The notes under the pieces were generated by a model. It ran no database searches. It saw only the letters and a list, made by a program, of their open reading frames with translations, and was not told the DNA's origin. Below are positions 43,562 through 56,246 of a stretch of 64,000 nt of DNA, piece by piece. Made by a program: the position numbers and the translations under genes. This stretch comes from Klebsiella quasivariicola (GTDB lineage: Bacteria > Pseudomonadota > Gammaproteobacteria > Enterobacterales > Enterobacteriaceae): positions 5,332,001 to 5,396,000 of the forward strand of contig NZ_CP022823.1 in the NCBI RefSeq assembly GCF_002269255.1, read 5' to 3'. Positions within the stretch are counted from its first letter, which is position 1. Each line of letters opens with the position of its first letter.

Positions 43562-43900
43562 TTAGTCATCGCTTTCGGTGTAATCGTCAGCGCCTTCCAT
43601 CTGCGGTTTGCCGCCAGACAGAGTATGGAAACGCTTCGGCCGCTTAATGCGTGCCATATACTTAATCCATACGCGTTCTGCTTCCGTTACCGGCTCACGT
43701 TCACCACGGCACACCGAGACAAATTGTTTTTCATCATCGGTAACAGGTTCGCGTTTACCCAGTTCCAGTTCGTTAAAGGCATAACCATGGCGTTCCAGCA
43801 GTTGCGCCTCTTTGATGGTGAAATCACCGTGACGGGAGAACCCGCGTGGATAATTTTTATTGTCGAAAAAACGATTAGTCGTCGTAAAGCTTTCCGCCAT
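43562..43900 (-). CDS. maoP: MaoP (YifE), Ori macrodomain organisation protein
   Basis: 112 residues, the same length as E. coli YifE/MaoP and very similar to it (DUF413). MaoP acts with the short site maoS to organise the Ori macrodomain. The hydrophilic sequence has GFSRHGDFTIKEAQLLERHG near the N-terminus and an acidic tail. It is divergent from hdfR. Confidence 0.93.
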   Translation of the reverse strand: MAESFTTTNRFFDNKNYPRGFSRHGDFTIKEAQLLERHGYAFNELELGKREPVTDDEKQFVSVCRGEREPVTEAERVWIKYMARIKRPKRFHTLSGGKPQMEGADDYTESDD

Positions 43901-43934
43901 CCTACACGCTCCTGATTCTTTGGCCGAGCTATTT

Positions 43935-43951
43935 ATGGCGCGGAGTATTAG
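43935..43951 (-). promoter_or_regulatory. maoS site (candidate)
   Basis: The minus strand reads CTAATACTCCGCGCCAT, which is the 17-bp maoS sequence as I remember it from E. coli, in the same maoP-hdfR spacer. It would be the cis element recognised, directly or not, through MaoP. Confidence 0.55.
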
Positions 43952-44018
43952 TTACGCTTGACAGAGCGTCAAACAAAACATTTAAATCATGACGACAAAT
44001 AATTTTGTGGAGAACAGT

Positions 44019-44840
44019 GTGGATACGGAATTGCTCAAGACTTTCCTGGAAGTGAGCAGAACTCGTCACTTTGGGCGGGCAGCAGAGGCACTTTACCTGA
44101 CACAGTCAGCGGTCAGCTTTCGTATTCGTCAGCTGGAAAACCAACTCGGTGTGAACCTGTTCACCCGTCATCGTAATAATATTCGCCTGACGACCGCCGG
44201 AGAAAAGCTCCTGCCCTACGCCGAAACATTGATGAACACATGGCAGGCCGCGCGCAAAGAGGTCGCTCACTCTTCGCGACACAACGAATTCTCCATCGGT
44301 GCCAGCGCCTCCCTATGGGAATGCATGCTTAACGGCTGGCTCGGCACGCTTTATAACGCCCCCTACAATCTCCAGTTTGAAGCACGTATCGCGCAGCGGC
44401 AGTCGCTGGTTAAGCAGCTTCACGAACGTCAGTTAGATCTGCTGATCACCACCGAATCACCGAAGATGGATGAATTAAGCAGCCAGTTATTGGGTAATTT
44501 CACGCTTGCTCTATATTGTGCATCGCCAGCAAAAAACAGAAATGAATTAAATTACTTACGCCTTGAATGGGGACCTGATTTTCAGCAAAACGAAGTGGGG
44601 CTGATCGGTAGTGATGATGTTCCGCTGCTTACCACTTCTTCAGCAGAACTCATCTATCAGCAATTATCACGCCTGAACGGCTGCAGCTGGCTACCTGTGC
44701 GCTGGGCGAAGGAGAAGCATGGATTACACACAGTCATGGACAGCGCCACGCTATCCCGACCACTCTATGCGATTTGGTTACAAAATAGCGATAAGCAGGC
44801 GCAGATCCACGAGATCCTGAAAAGCTCGATTCTGGAATAA
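44019..44840 (+). CDS. hdfR: HdfR, LysR-family regulator
   Basis: 273 residues from GTG 44019 (VDTELLKTFLEVSR); GGAG lies 6 bases upstream, which favours it over the ATG at 43989. The LysR HTH (about 1-60, RTRHFGRAAEALYLTQSAVS) is nearly identical to E. coli HdfR, and the C-terminal half is more diverged and a few residues shorter. HdfR represses flhDC in E. coli. It is convergent with the tRNA-Trp end of the rRNA operon. Confidence 0.92.
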   Translation: MDTELLKTFLEVSRTRHFGRAAEALYLTQSAVSFRIRQLENQLGVNLFTRHRNNIRLTTAGEKLLPYAETLMNTWQAARKEVAHSSRHNEFSIGASASLWECMLNGWLGTLYNAPYNLQFEARIAQRQSLVKQLHERQLDLLITTESPKMDELSSQLLGNFTLALYCASPAKNRNELNYLRLEWGPDFQQNEVGLIGSDDVPLLTTSSAELIYQQLSRLNGCSWLPVRWAKEKHGLHTVMDSATLSRPLYAIWLQNSDKQAQIHEILKSSILE

Positions 44841-44896
44841 GTGGCACTCTCCATGGACGGAGATAATTAAGGTCTTATTGAAAGGAATACTACAGA

Positions 44897-44927
44897 CAAA
44901 AAAAATCCTTTGCCTGAGCAAAGGATT
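44897..44927 (-). terminator. rRNA operon terminator
   Basis: On the minus strand AATCCTTTGC, TCAG, GCAAAGGATT is followed by a long T run, just after tRNA-Trp. Confidence 0.9.
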
Positions 44928-44935
44928 CTTATAAA

Positions 44936-45011
44936 TGGCAGGGGCGGAGAGACTCGAACTCCCAACACCCGGTTTTGGAGACCGGTGCTCTACCAATTGA
45001 ACTACGCCCCT
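44936..45011 (-). tRNA. trpT: tRNA-Trp (CCA)
   Basis: 76 nt, AGGGGCGTAG... to ...CCCCTGCCA; anticodon loop GTCTCCAAAAC gives CCA. It is the last gene of the rRNA operon, as after E. coli rrnC. Confidence 0.96.
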
Positions 45012-45064
45012 AAAACTTTCTTACCACTAAGCCTGCTATCTGAGCAGGCTTAATGTTAAATAAG

Positions 45065-45141
45065 TGGCGGAACGGACGGGACTCGAACCCGCGACCCCCT
45101 GCGTGACAGGCAGGTATTCTAACCGACTGAACTACCGCTCC
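45065..45141 (-). tRNA. aspT: tRNA-Asp (GUC)
   Basis: 77 nt, GGAGCGGTAG... to ...GTTCCGCCA; anticodon GTC in CTGCCTGTCACGCAG. It lies between 5S rRNA and tRNA-Trp. Confidence 0.96.
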
Positions 45142-45196
45142 ACCGAATTTCTTCGCTTTATTACCACCGGTTGTCACCCCGGCTTACTGCAATTTG

Positions 45197-45316
45197 ATGC
45201 CTGGCAGTTCCCTACTCTCACATGGGGAGACCCCACACTACCATCGGCGCTACGGCGTTTCACTTCTGAGTTCGGCATGGGGTCAGGTGGGACCACCGCG
45301 CTAGTGCCGCCAGGCA
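45197..45316 (-). rRNA. rrf: 5S ribosomal RNA
   Basis: 120 nt, TGCCTGGCGG... to ...GCCAGGCAT on the minus strand, matching E. coli 5S along its length with only a few changes. Confidence 0.97.
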
Positions 45317-45414
45317 AATTCTTTGTGCTCAGTACGCAATTCTTTATATGGCGTACTCAACTCTGAATCTAAGCTGAAAATTCTCTCAAATCGCCAAAAC
45401 ATCTTCGGCGTTGT

Positions 45415-48316
<2,902 letters not shown>

Positions 48317-48549
48317 TCACAACCCGAAGATGTCTTGTTCTGTCCGGTTCGTTGCGCATCGTGAATCCTGCGTTGTGCCGTACTCGCGATGCTCATGGAC
48401 ATATAGTCCACTCCGCTTGCTGCGTGCGGTACGCCTTGGCTTCACTTTGCTCACGTCACCTTTTACAGTGCCATCTTCTGATTGCGAAAATTTGAGAGAC
48501 TCGAACACACATTAACTGCGTGTCGTTTCAATTTTCAGCTTGATCCAGA

Positions 48550-48562
48550 TTTTTAAAGAGCA
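48550..48562 (-). promoter_or_regulatory. boxA antitermination element in the 16S-23S spacer
   Basis: TGCTCTTTAAAAA on the minus strand precedes 23S and matches the boxA element used by the Nus antitermination complex. Confidence 0.7.
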
Positions 48563-48622
48563 AAACTTCGCAGTGAACCTTTTCAGGTACACTCTGAAGT
48601 TTTCTTGTTTTTGCAGTAAAGA

Positions 48623-48698
48623 TGGTGGAGCTATGCGGGATCGAACCGCAGACCTCCTGCGTGCAAAGCAGGCGCTCTCCCAGCTGAGCTATAGCCCC
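48623..48698 (-). tRNA. alaT: tRNA-Ala (UGC)
   Basis: 76 nt, GGGGCTATAG... to ...AGCTCCACCA; anticodon TGC in CTGCTTTGCACGCAG. It is the second spacer tRNA of the rRNA operon. The symbol follows E. coli rrnA-type usage and could equally be alaU or alaV. Confidence 0.95.
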
Positions 48699-48804
48699 AT
48701 CGAATGAATCTCTTTTAACCTTAATTCGTTTTCGGGCGCGGCGTGGTGAAGCGAAGCATACTGAAGTATGCGAGCTTTGCCACAACAAAGCACGAGAGCG
48801 AATT

Positions 48805-48881
<77 letters not shown>

Positions 48882-48952
48882 GCAGAGATTACTTACTGCT
48901 CTATTTTCATCAGACAATCTGTGTGAGCACTACAAAGGCAGGTTCTTTAAGG

Positions 48953-50493
<1,541 letters not shown>

Positions 50494-50624
50494 AGTTTGA
50501 TGCTCGTGAATTAAACTTCGTAATGAATTACGTATGTTCACTCAGAGACTTGGTATTCATTTTTCGTCCGAGGACGTTAAGAATCCATGTCACTTTGAGT
50601 GCCCACACAGATTGTCTGATAAAT

Positions 50625-50635
50625 TGTTAAAGAGC
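50625..50635 (-). promoter_or_regulatory. boxA in the rRNA leader
   Basis: GCTCTTTAACA on the minus strand, 130 bases before mature 16S, is the leader boxA for Nus-dependent antitermination. Confidence 0.75.
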
Positions 50636-50675
50636 GGTGCAACGCGGCGTTAAGCTCACCGTTGCGAGGTCCCGT

Positions 50676-50703
50676 ATAATACGTTTTCCTCATTCAGAGT
50701 CAA
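50676..50703 (-). promoter_or_regulatory. rRNA operon promoter P2
   Basis: TTGACT (50698-50703) and TATTAT (50676-50681) on the minus strand have a 16-bp spacer and a GC-rich discriminator. Confidence 0.85.
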
Positions 50704-50808
50704 GCCCTTATTTTGCTTTTCTCTGTTGGTTTTCAGCGTTGAACTTCACCGCTGAAACCCCGCTGACCCGGCGGCTTGCTTGCCGTTGTTCCGTGTCAGT
50801 GGAGGCGC

Positions 50809-50836
50809 ATTATAGGGAGTTCTGAGACGTTGACAA
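50809..50836 (-). promoter_or_regulatory. rRNA operon promoter P1
   Basis: TTGTCA (50831-50836) and TATAAT (50809-50814) on the minus strand have the 16-bp spacer typical of rrn P1. An A/T-rich UP element (AATAATTTTTTGAAAA) precedes it, reaching to the murI stop. Confidence 0.9.
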
Positions 50837-50887
50837 GCCCTGTTTTCAAAAAATTATTCAACCGTCTCTTTTTTGTGCAAAACACCT

Positions 50888-51739
50888 TTAAAGCGGTAAT
50901 TTTTCCAGCGTTGAGAAGCCATAGCGATGCAAAACGGGTAAAAGTTGTTCTGTTTCTGCCGTCAGCGCCATGCAGAATGCTTTATTCTCGTCACTGGACT
51001 TCGCGTCCGGCGCTTCATGCTCTAACAGCCAGGCGGTGCGACGGGCAATTGCCGCGCCAGAATCGATCAGCCGCGTGCCCTCCGGCAGAACGCGCTGCAG
51101 CTCCTCCTGTAGAAGAGGAAAGTGGGTGCAGCCCAGCACCACCGTATCCGGCGGCTCCTGCATCCGCAGCCACGGGCGCAGGATGCGGCGCAGTTCTTCT
51201 AACGGCACAGGCTCGCCGTGCAGTTTCGCTTCCGCCAGCTCCACCAGCTCCGCTGACCCCAGCATTTCAATCCGGCATTCATTGGCAAAGCGGTCAATCA
51301 GCTCACGGGTATAAGGACGCTTAACGGTACCGCGGGTCGCCAGCAGGCCGACAATCCCGTTCGCCGTCAGGCGGGCGGCGGGTTTAATCGCTGGCACCAC
51401 GCCAACGACGGGAAAGGCAAACTTTTCACGCAGGGCAGGCAGGGAGACGGTACTGGCGGTATTACAGGCGATCACGGCCAGCGCCAGAGGGTAGCGCTGC
51501 TGAACGGCAGTGACAATTTCCAGCACGCGCTCAACGATAAACTCTTCGCTCTTCTCACCGTACGGGAAAGCAACGTTATCGAAAGCATAGATGTAATGCA
51601 GATTCGGCAGCAGCTGCCGAATCTCATTATAAACCGACAACCCACCGACGCCGGAATCAAACACCAGCACGGTGGGACGTGGATCAGAAGGTGTAGCTGC
51701 CAGACAAGGTGTATTCCCGTCCTGCAGATTGGTAGCCAT
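50888..51739 (-). CDS. murI: Glutamate racemase
   Basis: 283 residues (E. coli 285), an Asp/Glu racemase family protein that supplies D-glutamate for peptidoglycan. The two catalytic cysteines are in ACNTAST and GCTHFPLL, and the N-terminal VFDSGVGGLSV motif is complete. The start overlaps the 3' end of btuB by 56 bp, as in E. coli. The gene ends only 52 bp upstream of the rRNA P1 -35 box. Confidence 0.96.
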   Translation of the reverse strand: MATNLQDGNTPCLAATPSDPRPTVLVFDSGVGGLSVYNEIRQLLPNLHYIYAFDNVAFPYGEKSEEFIVERVLEIVTAVQQRYPLALAVIACNTASTVSLPALREKFAFPVVGVVPAIKPAARLTANGIVGLLATRGTVKRPYTRELIDRFANECRIEMLGSAELVELAEAKLHGEPVPLEELRRILRPWLRMQEPPDTVVLGCTHFPLLQEELQRVLPEGTRLIDSGAAIARRTAWLLEHEAPDAKSSDENKAFCMALTAETEQLLPVLHRYGFSTLEKLPL

Positions 51740-53522
51740 AAACTGTCTCGTAATCTTTATCGAACAGGTTGGCTATTTTACCACGAACTGTCAGGTGTGA
51801 GGTGACGGGATACGATAAACCGACATCCCAGAGGCTCAACCCACCCATATTGACGGTACGCGAGTTGTCGTAATCATAATCGTAGCGTTTGCCGATGTAG
51901 TGATACGTCACATCCCACCCCAGATCGTAGACCTGACCGTTCAGCTCGTATTTCACCTGCTGCTTCGCCCGGCGATAGAGGATCTTGTTGGTTTCATCGT
52001 CGCGAGGGTCAACATACTGCAGCGTCAGATGATGCTCCACCGGCCCGGTGGTGACATTCCCCGTCCATTCCAGCCCCTTAATCGTCGCCGACTTGACGTT
52101 GTAATAGGCGTTGTTGTTGTAATCGATGAGGTTCTGAATCTCATAGCGATACGCGGAGAGACGCCAGTCGAGTGGCCCCGTTAACCCTTCCAGCCCGGCT
52201 TCCCACTGCTTCGACTCCTCGGGTTTCAGGTTCGGGTTGGAGGCAATGCCATAGCGTTCTGCGCCGTACTGCTGCCCGAGGGACGGTGCGAGGAATCCTG
52301 TACCGTACGAGAGCGTTGTCCGATAACCGTCGATAAATTCCCAGCCTGCCGCCGTCTGCCACGTACCGTGCCAGCCAAACTGCTCGTCATGATCCTCACG
52401 GCCGGAAGCTTCCAGCGTCACGCTATCGATCTGCTGCTGGCCCGTCAGATAAAGACCGGTGGTGTCACGCTTATACACGTCGGTACTGGTCGTTCCGCTG
52501 GATTTCAGCTTCTCTTGTTTCCAGTCTACGCCGCCGCTCACCGCGCCATGCCCCACCACAACATTATTTCCCCACTGGATATAGCGCTGTTCCATATCAT
52601 CCAGGGTGGTGCCCGCGGCATAGCGGCCAGCGTCGCTGCTGTAGTTGTAATCCTTAATACGCTGATAGTTCGCAATCAGCTGGGAGGAGTAAATTCCGGA
52701 GTGATAGTGCAAACCGGTATCCCAGGACTGGGTGTAGGACTGGTCTTCATCGTTTCCGCCTGCGTAGCCCCAGTTACCCTGGTCATAGTCAGCGTTGGCG
52801 GAATAGCCGTATCCGCGGAAGAACCCCGAGAAGTTGTCATCGAACTGATGCTGTACCCCGCCCCACAGCATTTTATTGCGGTAGCCGTCGCGATCGCTGT
52901 CGCCGCTATAAGAGGAATTCGGCTGGACGTTAAACCCTTTGGTGGTCTGATAGGCGCCAGCAGCGGTAACCAGCGTGTTGCCAAACCGCTTGTTAAAAGC
53001 GCCGTCATAGGACTGATAGCCGTTCGTGCCCGCGCCGGCGTTGATTTGCGAACGTTCAGCGTCGGTCATGGTGATAATGTTCACCACCCCGCCGATCGCT
53101 CCGGAGCCGTAAACCGCGGAGCGCGGGCCACGGATATATTCCACCCGCTGGACCAGTGAGATAGGGATCTGACTAATATCTACGCCGTTGGAGATACCCG
53201 GACGCGCCATCGGCACACCGTCGATCAGCACCAGCACGTGGCGAGCCTCCGTCCCCCGGACATACAGCGAAGCACTCTGCCCCATGCCGCCGTTGCGGGA
53301 AATATCAACCCCGGGAAGACGACGCATCACATCGTTTAAATCTTTGGACTGCCAGCGGTCGATATCATCGCGCGTCACAATGTCGGTCGGCGCCAGCACG
53401 GTATTTACCGGTTGTTGAAAACGGTTTGCTGTCACCACTAACGTATCTGAATTGCTATCCTGCGCCCAGCCGGAAAATGCCGTGACGGATAAGGCCGTCA
53501 TCAGCGAAGCTTTTTTAATCAT
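51684..53522 (-). CDS. btuB: BtuB, TonB-dependent vitamin B12 outer-membrane transporter
   Basis: 612 residues (E. coli 614). It has a signal peptide (about 1-20, ending SGWAQ), the TonB box DTLVVTANRF, a plug domain (about 25-155) and a 22-strand beta-barrel ending in F. It imports cobalamin with TonB-ExbBD energy and is also a phage and colicin receptor in relatives. It is controlled by the leader riboswitch at 53530-53770 and overlaps murI at its 3' end. Confidence 0.96.
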   Translation of the reverse strand: MIKKASLMTALSVTAFSGWAQDSNSDTLVVTANRFQQPVNTVLAPTDIVTRDDIDRWQSKDLNDVMRRLPGVDISRNGGMGQSASLYVRGTEARHVLVLIDGVPMARPGISNGVDISQIPISLVQRVEYIRGPRSAVYGSGAIGGVVNIITMTDAERSQINAGAGTNGYQSYDGAFNKRFGNTLVTAAGAYQTTKGFNVQPNSSYSGDSDRDGYRNKMLWGGVQHQFDDNFSGFFRGYGYSANADYDQGNWGYAGGNDEDQSYTQSWDTGLHYHSGIYSSQLIANYQRIKDYNYSSDAGRYAAGTTLDDMEQRYIQWGNNVVVGHGAVSGGVDWKQEKLKSSGTTSTDVYKRDTTGLYLTGQQQIDSVTLEASGREDHDEQFGWHGTWQTAAGWEFIDGYRTTLSYGTGFLAPSLGQQYGAERYGIASNPNLKPEESKQWEAGLEGLTGPLDWRLSAYRYEIQNLIDYNNNAYYNVKSATIKGLEWTGNVTTGPVEHHLTLQYVDPRDDETNKILYRRAKQQVKYELNGQVYDLGWDVTYHYIGKRYDYDYDNSRTVNMGGLSLWDVGLSYPVTSHLTVRGKIANLFDKDYETVYGYQSAGREYTLSGSYTF

Positions 53523-53529
53523 TGTAAAA

Positions 53530-53770
53530 GCATCCGAAACAGAAAAAGGATGCCGCAGGTTTTATCATTTGCTCGCGACGATAAAACCCAGTGCGACGTA
53601 TTCCGGCAGGTCTTCGGGCTTGGAGGCTGTTTCAAGAAATAATGACTTCCCACGGCTAGCCGCAGTGTCTGCACCGAGTGCGCTCATTTCTCACCTTCCT
53701 TACCGCTGCGCGTCAGCCCCAGATTTCCACTGGGTTCCCTTTTAACTCACAGGACCGGTAGGCGAATGCT
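53530..53770 (-). ncRNA. Cobalamin (AdoCbl) riboswitch of btuB
   Basis: The minus-strand leader contains the B12 box AGCCCGAAGACCTGCC (53605-53620) and other conserved parts of the cobalamin aptamer. A hairpin GGTTTTATC / GATAAAACC (53558-53566 with 53580-53588) follows. A second hairpin GCATCC / GGATGC (53530-53553) covers the GGAT that serves as btuB ribosome-binding site, so control is probably at translation start. Confidence 0.93.
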
Positions 53771-53888
53771 ACAATTAGACTCATATAGATGTCCAGACTG
53801 CTAATTATATTTCCCGCCACATTCGAGGCTGGACATCCCCGGCGCTTTCCCTACAATCCCCGCGTACTTATTTTATTCAGGATGCATC

Positions 53889-54989
53889 ATGACCCCCGAA
53901 CACCTTCCTACCGAACAATACGAAGCGCAGCTGGCAGAAAAAGTCGTCCGTTTGCAAACCATGATGGCGCCTTTTGCCGCGCCGGTTCCGGAAGTGTTTC
54001 GTTCGCCGGTCAGCCACTACCGCATGCGCGCCGAGTTCCGTCTGTGGCATGATGGCGACGATCTGTACCATATTATTTTCGATCAGCAGACCCGGTCGCG
54101 GATTCGCGTGGACAGTTTTCCGGCCGCCAGCGCGCTCATCAATCAGCTGATGACCGCCATGCTGGAGGGCGTGCGCAACAATCCCGTGCTGCGCCATAAG
54201 CTGTTCCAGATTGATTATCTGACCACCCTCAGCAACCAGGCGGTCGTTTCGCTGCTGTACCATAAAAAGCTGGACGATGCCTGGCGTGAGCAAGCGGAGG
54301 CGCTGCGTGACGCCCTGCGCGCCCAGGGGCTCAATGTGCATCTGATTGGACGCGCGACCAAGACCAAAATCGAGCTTGATCAGGACTATATAGATGAGCG
54401 CCTGCCGGTTGGCGGGCGGGAGATGATCTACCGTCAGGTGGAAAACAGCTTTACCCAGCCGAACGCGGCCATGAATATTCAGATGCTGGAGTGGGCACTG
54501 GATGTCACCAAAGGGGCGACCGGCGACCTGCTGGAATTATACTGCGGCAACGGCAACTTCTCGCTGGCGCTGGCGCGTAATTTCGATCGCGTGCTGGCTA
54601 CCGAAATCGCCAAACCGTCGGTGGCTGCAGCGCAGTACAACATCGCCGCTAACCATATCGACAACGTACAGATTATCCGCATGGCGGCGGAAGAGTTTAC
54701 TCAGGCGATGAACGGCGTACGTGAGTTCAACCGGCTGCAGGGGATCGATCTGCAAAGCTATCAGTGCGAGACCATTTTCGTCGATCCGCCGCGTAGCGGA
54801 CTGGACAGCGAAACGGAAAAAATGGTGCAGGCCTATCCACGCATTCTGTACATTTCATGCAACCCGGAAACACTGTGCCGCAATCTGGAGACGCTAAGCC
54901 AGACGCACAACGTTACCCGGCTGGCGCTGTTCGATCAGTTCCCCTACACCCATCACATGGAGTGCGGCGTCCTGCTGACCCGGAAATAG
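53889..54989 (+). CDS. trmA: TrmA, tRNA (uracil-54-C5)-methyltransferase
   Basis: 366 residues, the same as E. coli TrmA. It makes m5U54 (ribothymidine) in nearly all tRNAs using S-adenosylmethionine. SAM-binding LYCGNGNFSLALA and PPRSGLDSE motifs are present, the nucleophilic cysteine is C324 in ISCNPETL, and the base Glu lies near the C-terminus in HHMECGVLL. It is divergent from btuB across a 366-bp region that holds the riboswitch and both promoters. Confidence 0.96.
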   Translation: MTPEHLPTEQYEAQLAEKVVRLQTMMAPFAAPVPEVFRSPVSHYRMRAEFRLWHDGDDLYHIIFDQQTRSRIRVDSFPAASALINQLMTAMLEGVRNNPVLRHKLFQIDYLTTLSNQAVVSLLYHKKLDDAWREQAEALRDALRAQGLNVHLIGRATKTKIELDQDYIDERLPVGGREMIYRQVENSFTQPNAAMNIQMLEWALDVTKGATGDLLELYCGNGNFSLALARNFDRVLATEIAKPSVAAAQYNIAANHIDNVQIIRMAAEEFTQAMNGVREFNRLQGIDLQSYQCETIFVDPPRSGLDSETEKMVQAYPRILYISCNPETLCRNLETLSQTHNVTRLALFDQFPYTHHMECGVLLTRK

Positions 54990-54992
54990 GCC

Positions 54993-55027
54993 AAAAAAAC
55001 CGGCAATGCTCTGTTGCCGGTTTTTTT
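54993..55027. terminator. Bidirectional terminator between trmA and yijD
   Basis: AAAACCGGCAA pairs with TTGCCGGTTTT around a 7-base loop, with A and T runs on the two sides, between the convergent trmA and yijD stops. Confidence 0.9.
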
Positions 55028-55039
55028 ATGGTTGGCAGC

Positions 55040-55399
55040 TTACTCAGCTGCTGTATGTTTGCGGTTACGCATTTTGTAGCCGATCCAGAAGACCATCGCA
55101 ACGGACAGGACGGCCGGGAAGAAGTTGGAGCCGATATCAGGATACTCCGCACGCACAACGGTGCTGTACAGCAGCACCCCGAGAATAAAAAAGGCGGCAG
55201 CCAGACCTGGTAGCCCAACGGGCATACTGCGATTCTGATAGCGCTGATGCAAACAGTAGACCGTCAGCAGCAGTGACAAAATAGGGAAGACGGAAAACGG
55301 AACTATCGAACTGAATAGCGCCGCAAAGGCGCCATTGATGGATAAGCCGGCAATCAGCGCCAGCAGCAGCGTACCTTTATCTTGAACTGAGTGTTTCAT
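55040..55399 (-). CDS. yijD: YijD, inner-membrane protein
   Basis: 119 residues, the same as E. coli YijD (DUF1422), with about four hydrophobic segments. Its function is unknown. It is co-oriented with fabR, starting 15 bases after the fabR stop, so the two are likely one transcript. Confidence 0.9.
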   Translation of the reverse strand: MKHSVQDKGTLLLALIAGLSINGAFAALFSSIVPFSVFPILSLLLTVYCLHQRYQNRSMPVGLPGLAAAFFILGVLLYSTVVRAEYPDIGSNFFPAVLSVAMVFWIGYKMRNRKHTAAE

Positions 55400-55414
55400 T
55401 GCTCGTCCTTCACG

Positions 55415-56047
55415 TTATTCGGAATGATGTGACATTTTTTCTTGTTCACGGCGATACCAGTAATACGCGCCTTTCGAGATCATTCTGAGCTGCAGTACCA
55501 ACCGTTCTTCCAGCTGTCGGCGCTGTTCAGGGCCGACATCCAGCGCTTCCGCGCCAGCGCTAAAAACGATGGTGACCATAGCTTCAGCCTGCGCTTCGGT
55601 AAAGGCGCGCGGCATATGGTTTTCGAGTTCTAAATAGTCGGCAAGTTCCGCAATAAAGTGCTGGATCTCGCGTGCGACGGCGGCGCGAAACGCCGCAGAA
55701 GTTCCCGAACGTTCTCGCAGCAGCAGGCGGAAGGCGTTCGGGTTGTTACCGATAAATTCCATAAAGGTGGAGACCGAGGTGCGGATCACGCTGCCGCCTT
55801 TAGCAATCCGCTGGCGCGCCTGGCGCATCAGCTGGCGCAGCATCAGTCCGCTCTCATCGACCATCGTCAGGCCCAGCTCATCGACGTCGCGAAAATGACG
55901 ATAAAAGGACGTCGGCGCGATCCCTGCTTCCCGGGCCACTTCACGCAAGCTCAGGCTGGCGAAACTCCGCTCAGCGCTAAGTTGGCTGAATGCCGCTTCC
56001 ACCAGCGAACGGCGGGTTTTTTCTTTTTGTTGTGCTCTTACGCCCAT
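55415..56047 (-). CDS. fabR: FabR, TetR-family repressor of unsaturated fatty acid synthesis
   Basis: 210 residues from ATG 56047 (MGVRAQQKEKTRRS); the GTG just before it is less likely. The N-terminal TetR HTH (LREVAREAGIAPTSFYRHF) and ligand domain are nearly identical to E. coli FabR, which represses fabA and fabB in response to acyl-CoA/ACP composition. The C-terminus ends a few residues earlier than in E. coli (EKMSHHSE), leaving a gap to yijD instead of a near junction. Confidence 0.95.
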   Translation of the reverse strand: MGVRAQQKEKTRRSLVEAAFSQLSAERSFASLSLREVAREAGIAPTSFYRHFRDVDELGLTMVDESGLMLRQLMRQARQRIAKGGSVIRTSVSTFMEFIGNNPNAFRLLLRERSGTSAAFRAAVAREIQHFIAELADYLELENHMPRAFTEAQAEAMVTIVFSAGAEALDVGPEQRRQLEERLVLQLRMISKGAYYWYRREQEKMSHHSE

Positions 56048-56246
56048 CACGATGTATGAATCCTTCCAATAGCCCTGCTGGCACTATACCAGAGATTAAA
56101 ACTAATCGGTTTGCACTGGATTGTGAATGATTGTTTACGAGCCGTTTCTGCTTTTATGCTGCAAAAAAGCACAACGATAATTGGGTTAAAGCGCAGCGAA
56201 TGTTATCATCGTGTTTATTTTATGTATAAAACAGGTGAGTAATGCC

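Noticed and set aside
44778..44996. 72-residue minus-strand ORF over tRNA-Trp
   Set aside because: It covers a tRNA and its terminator and has no protein features.
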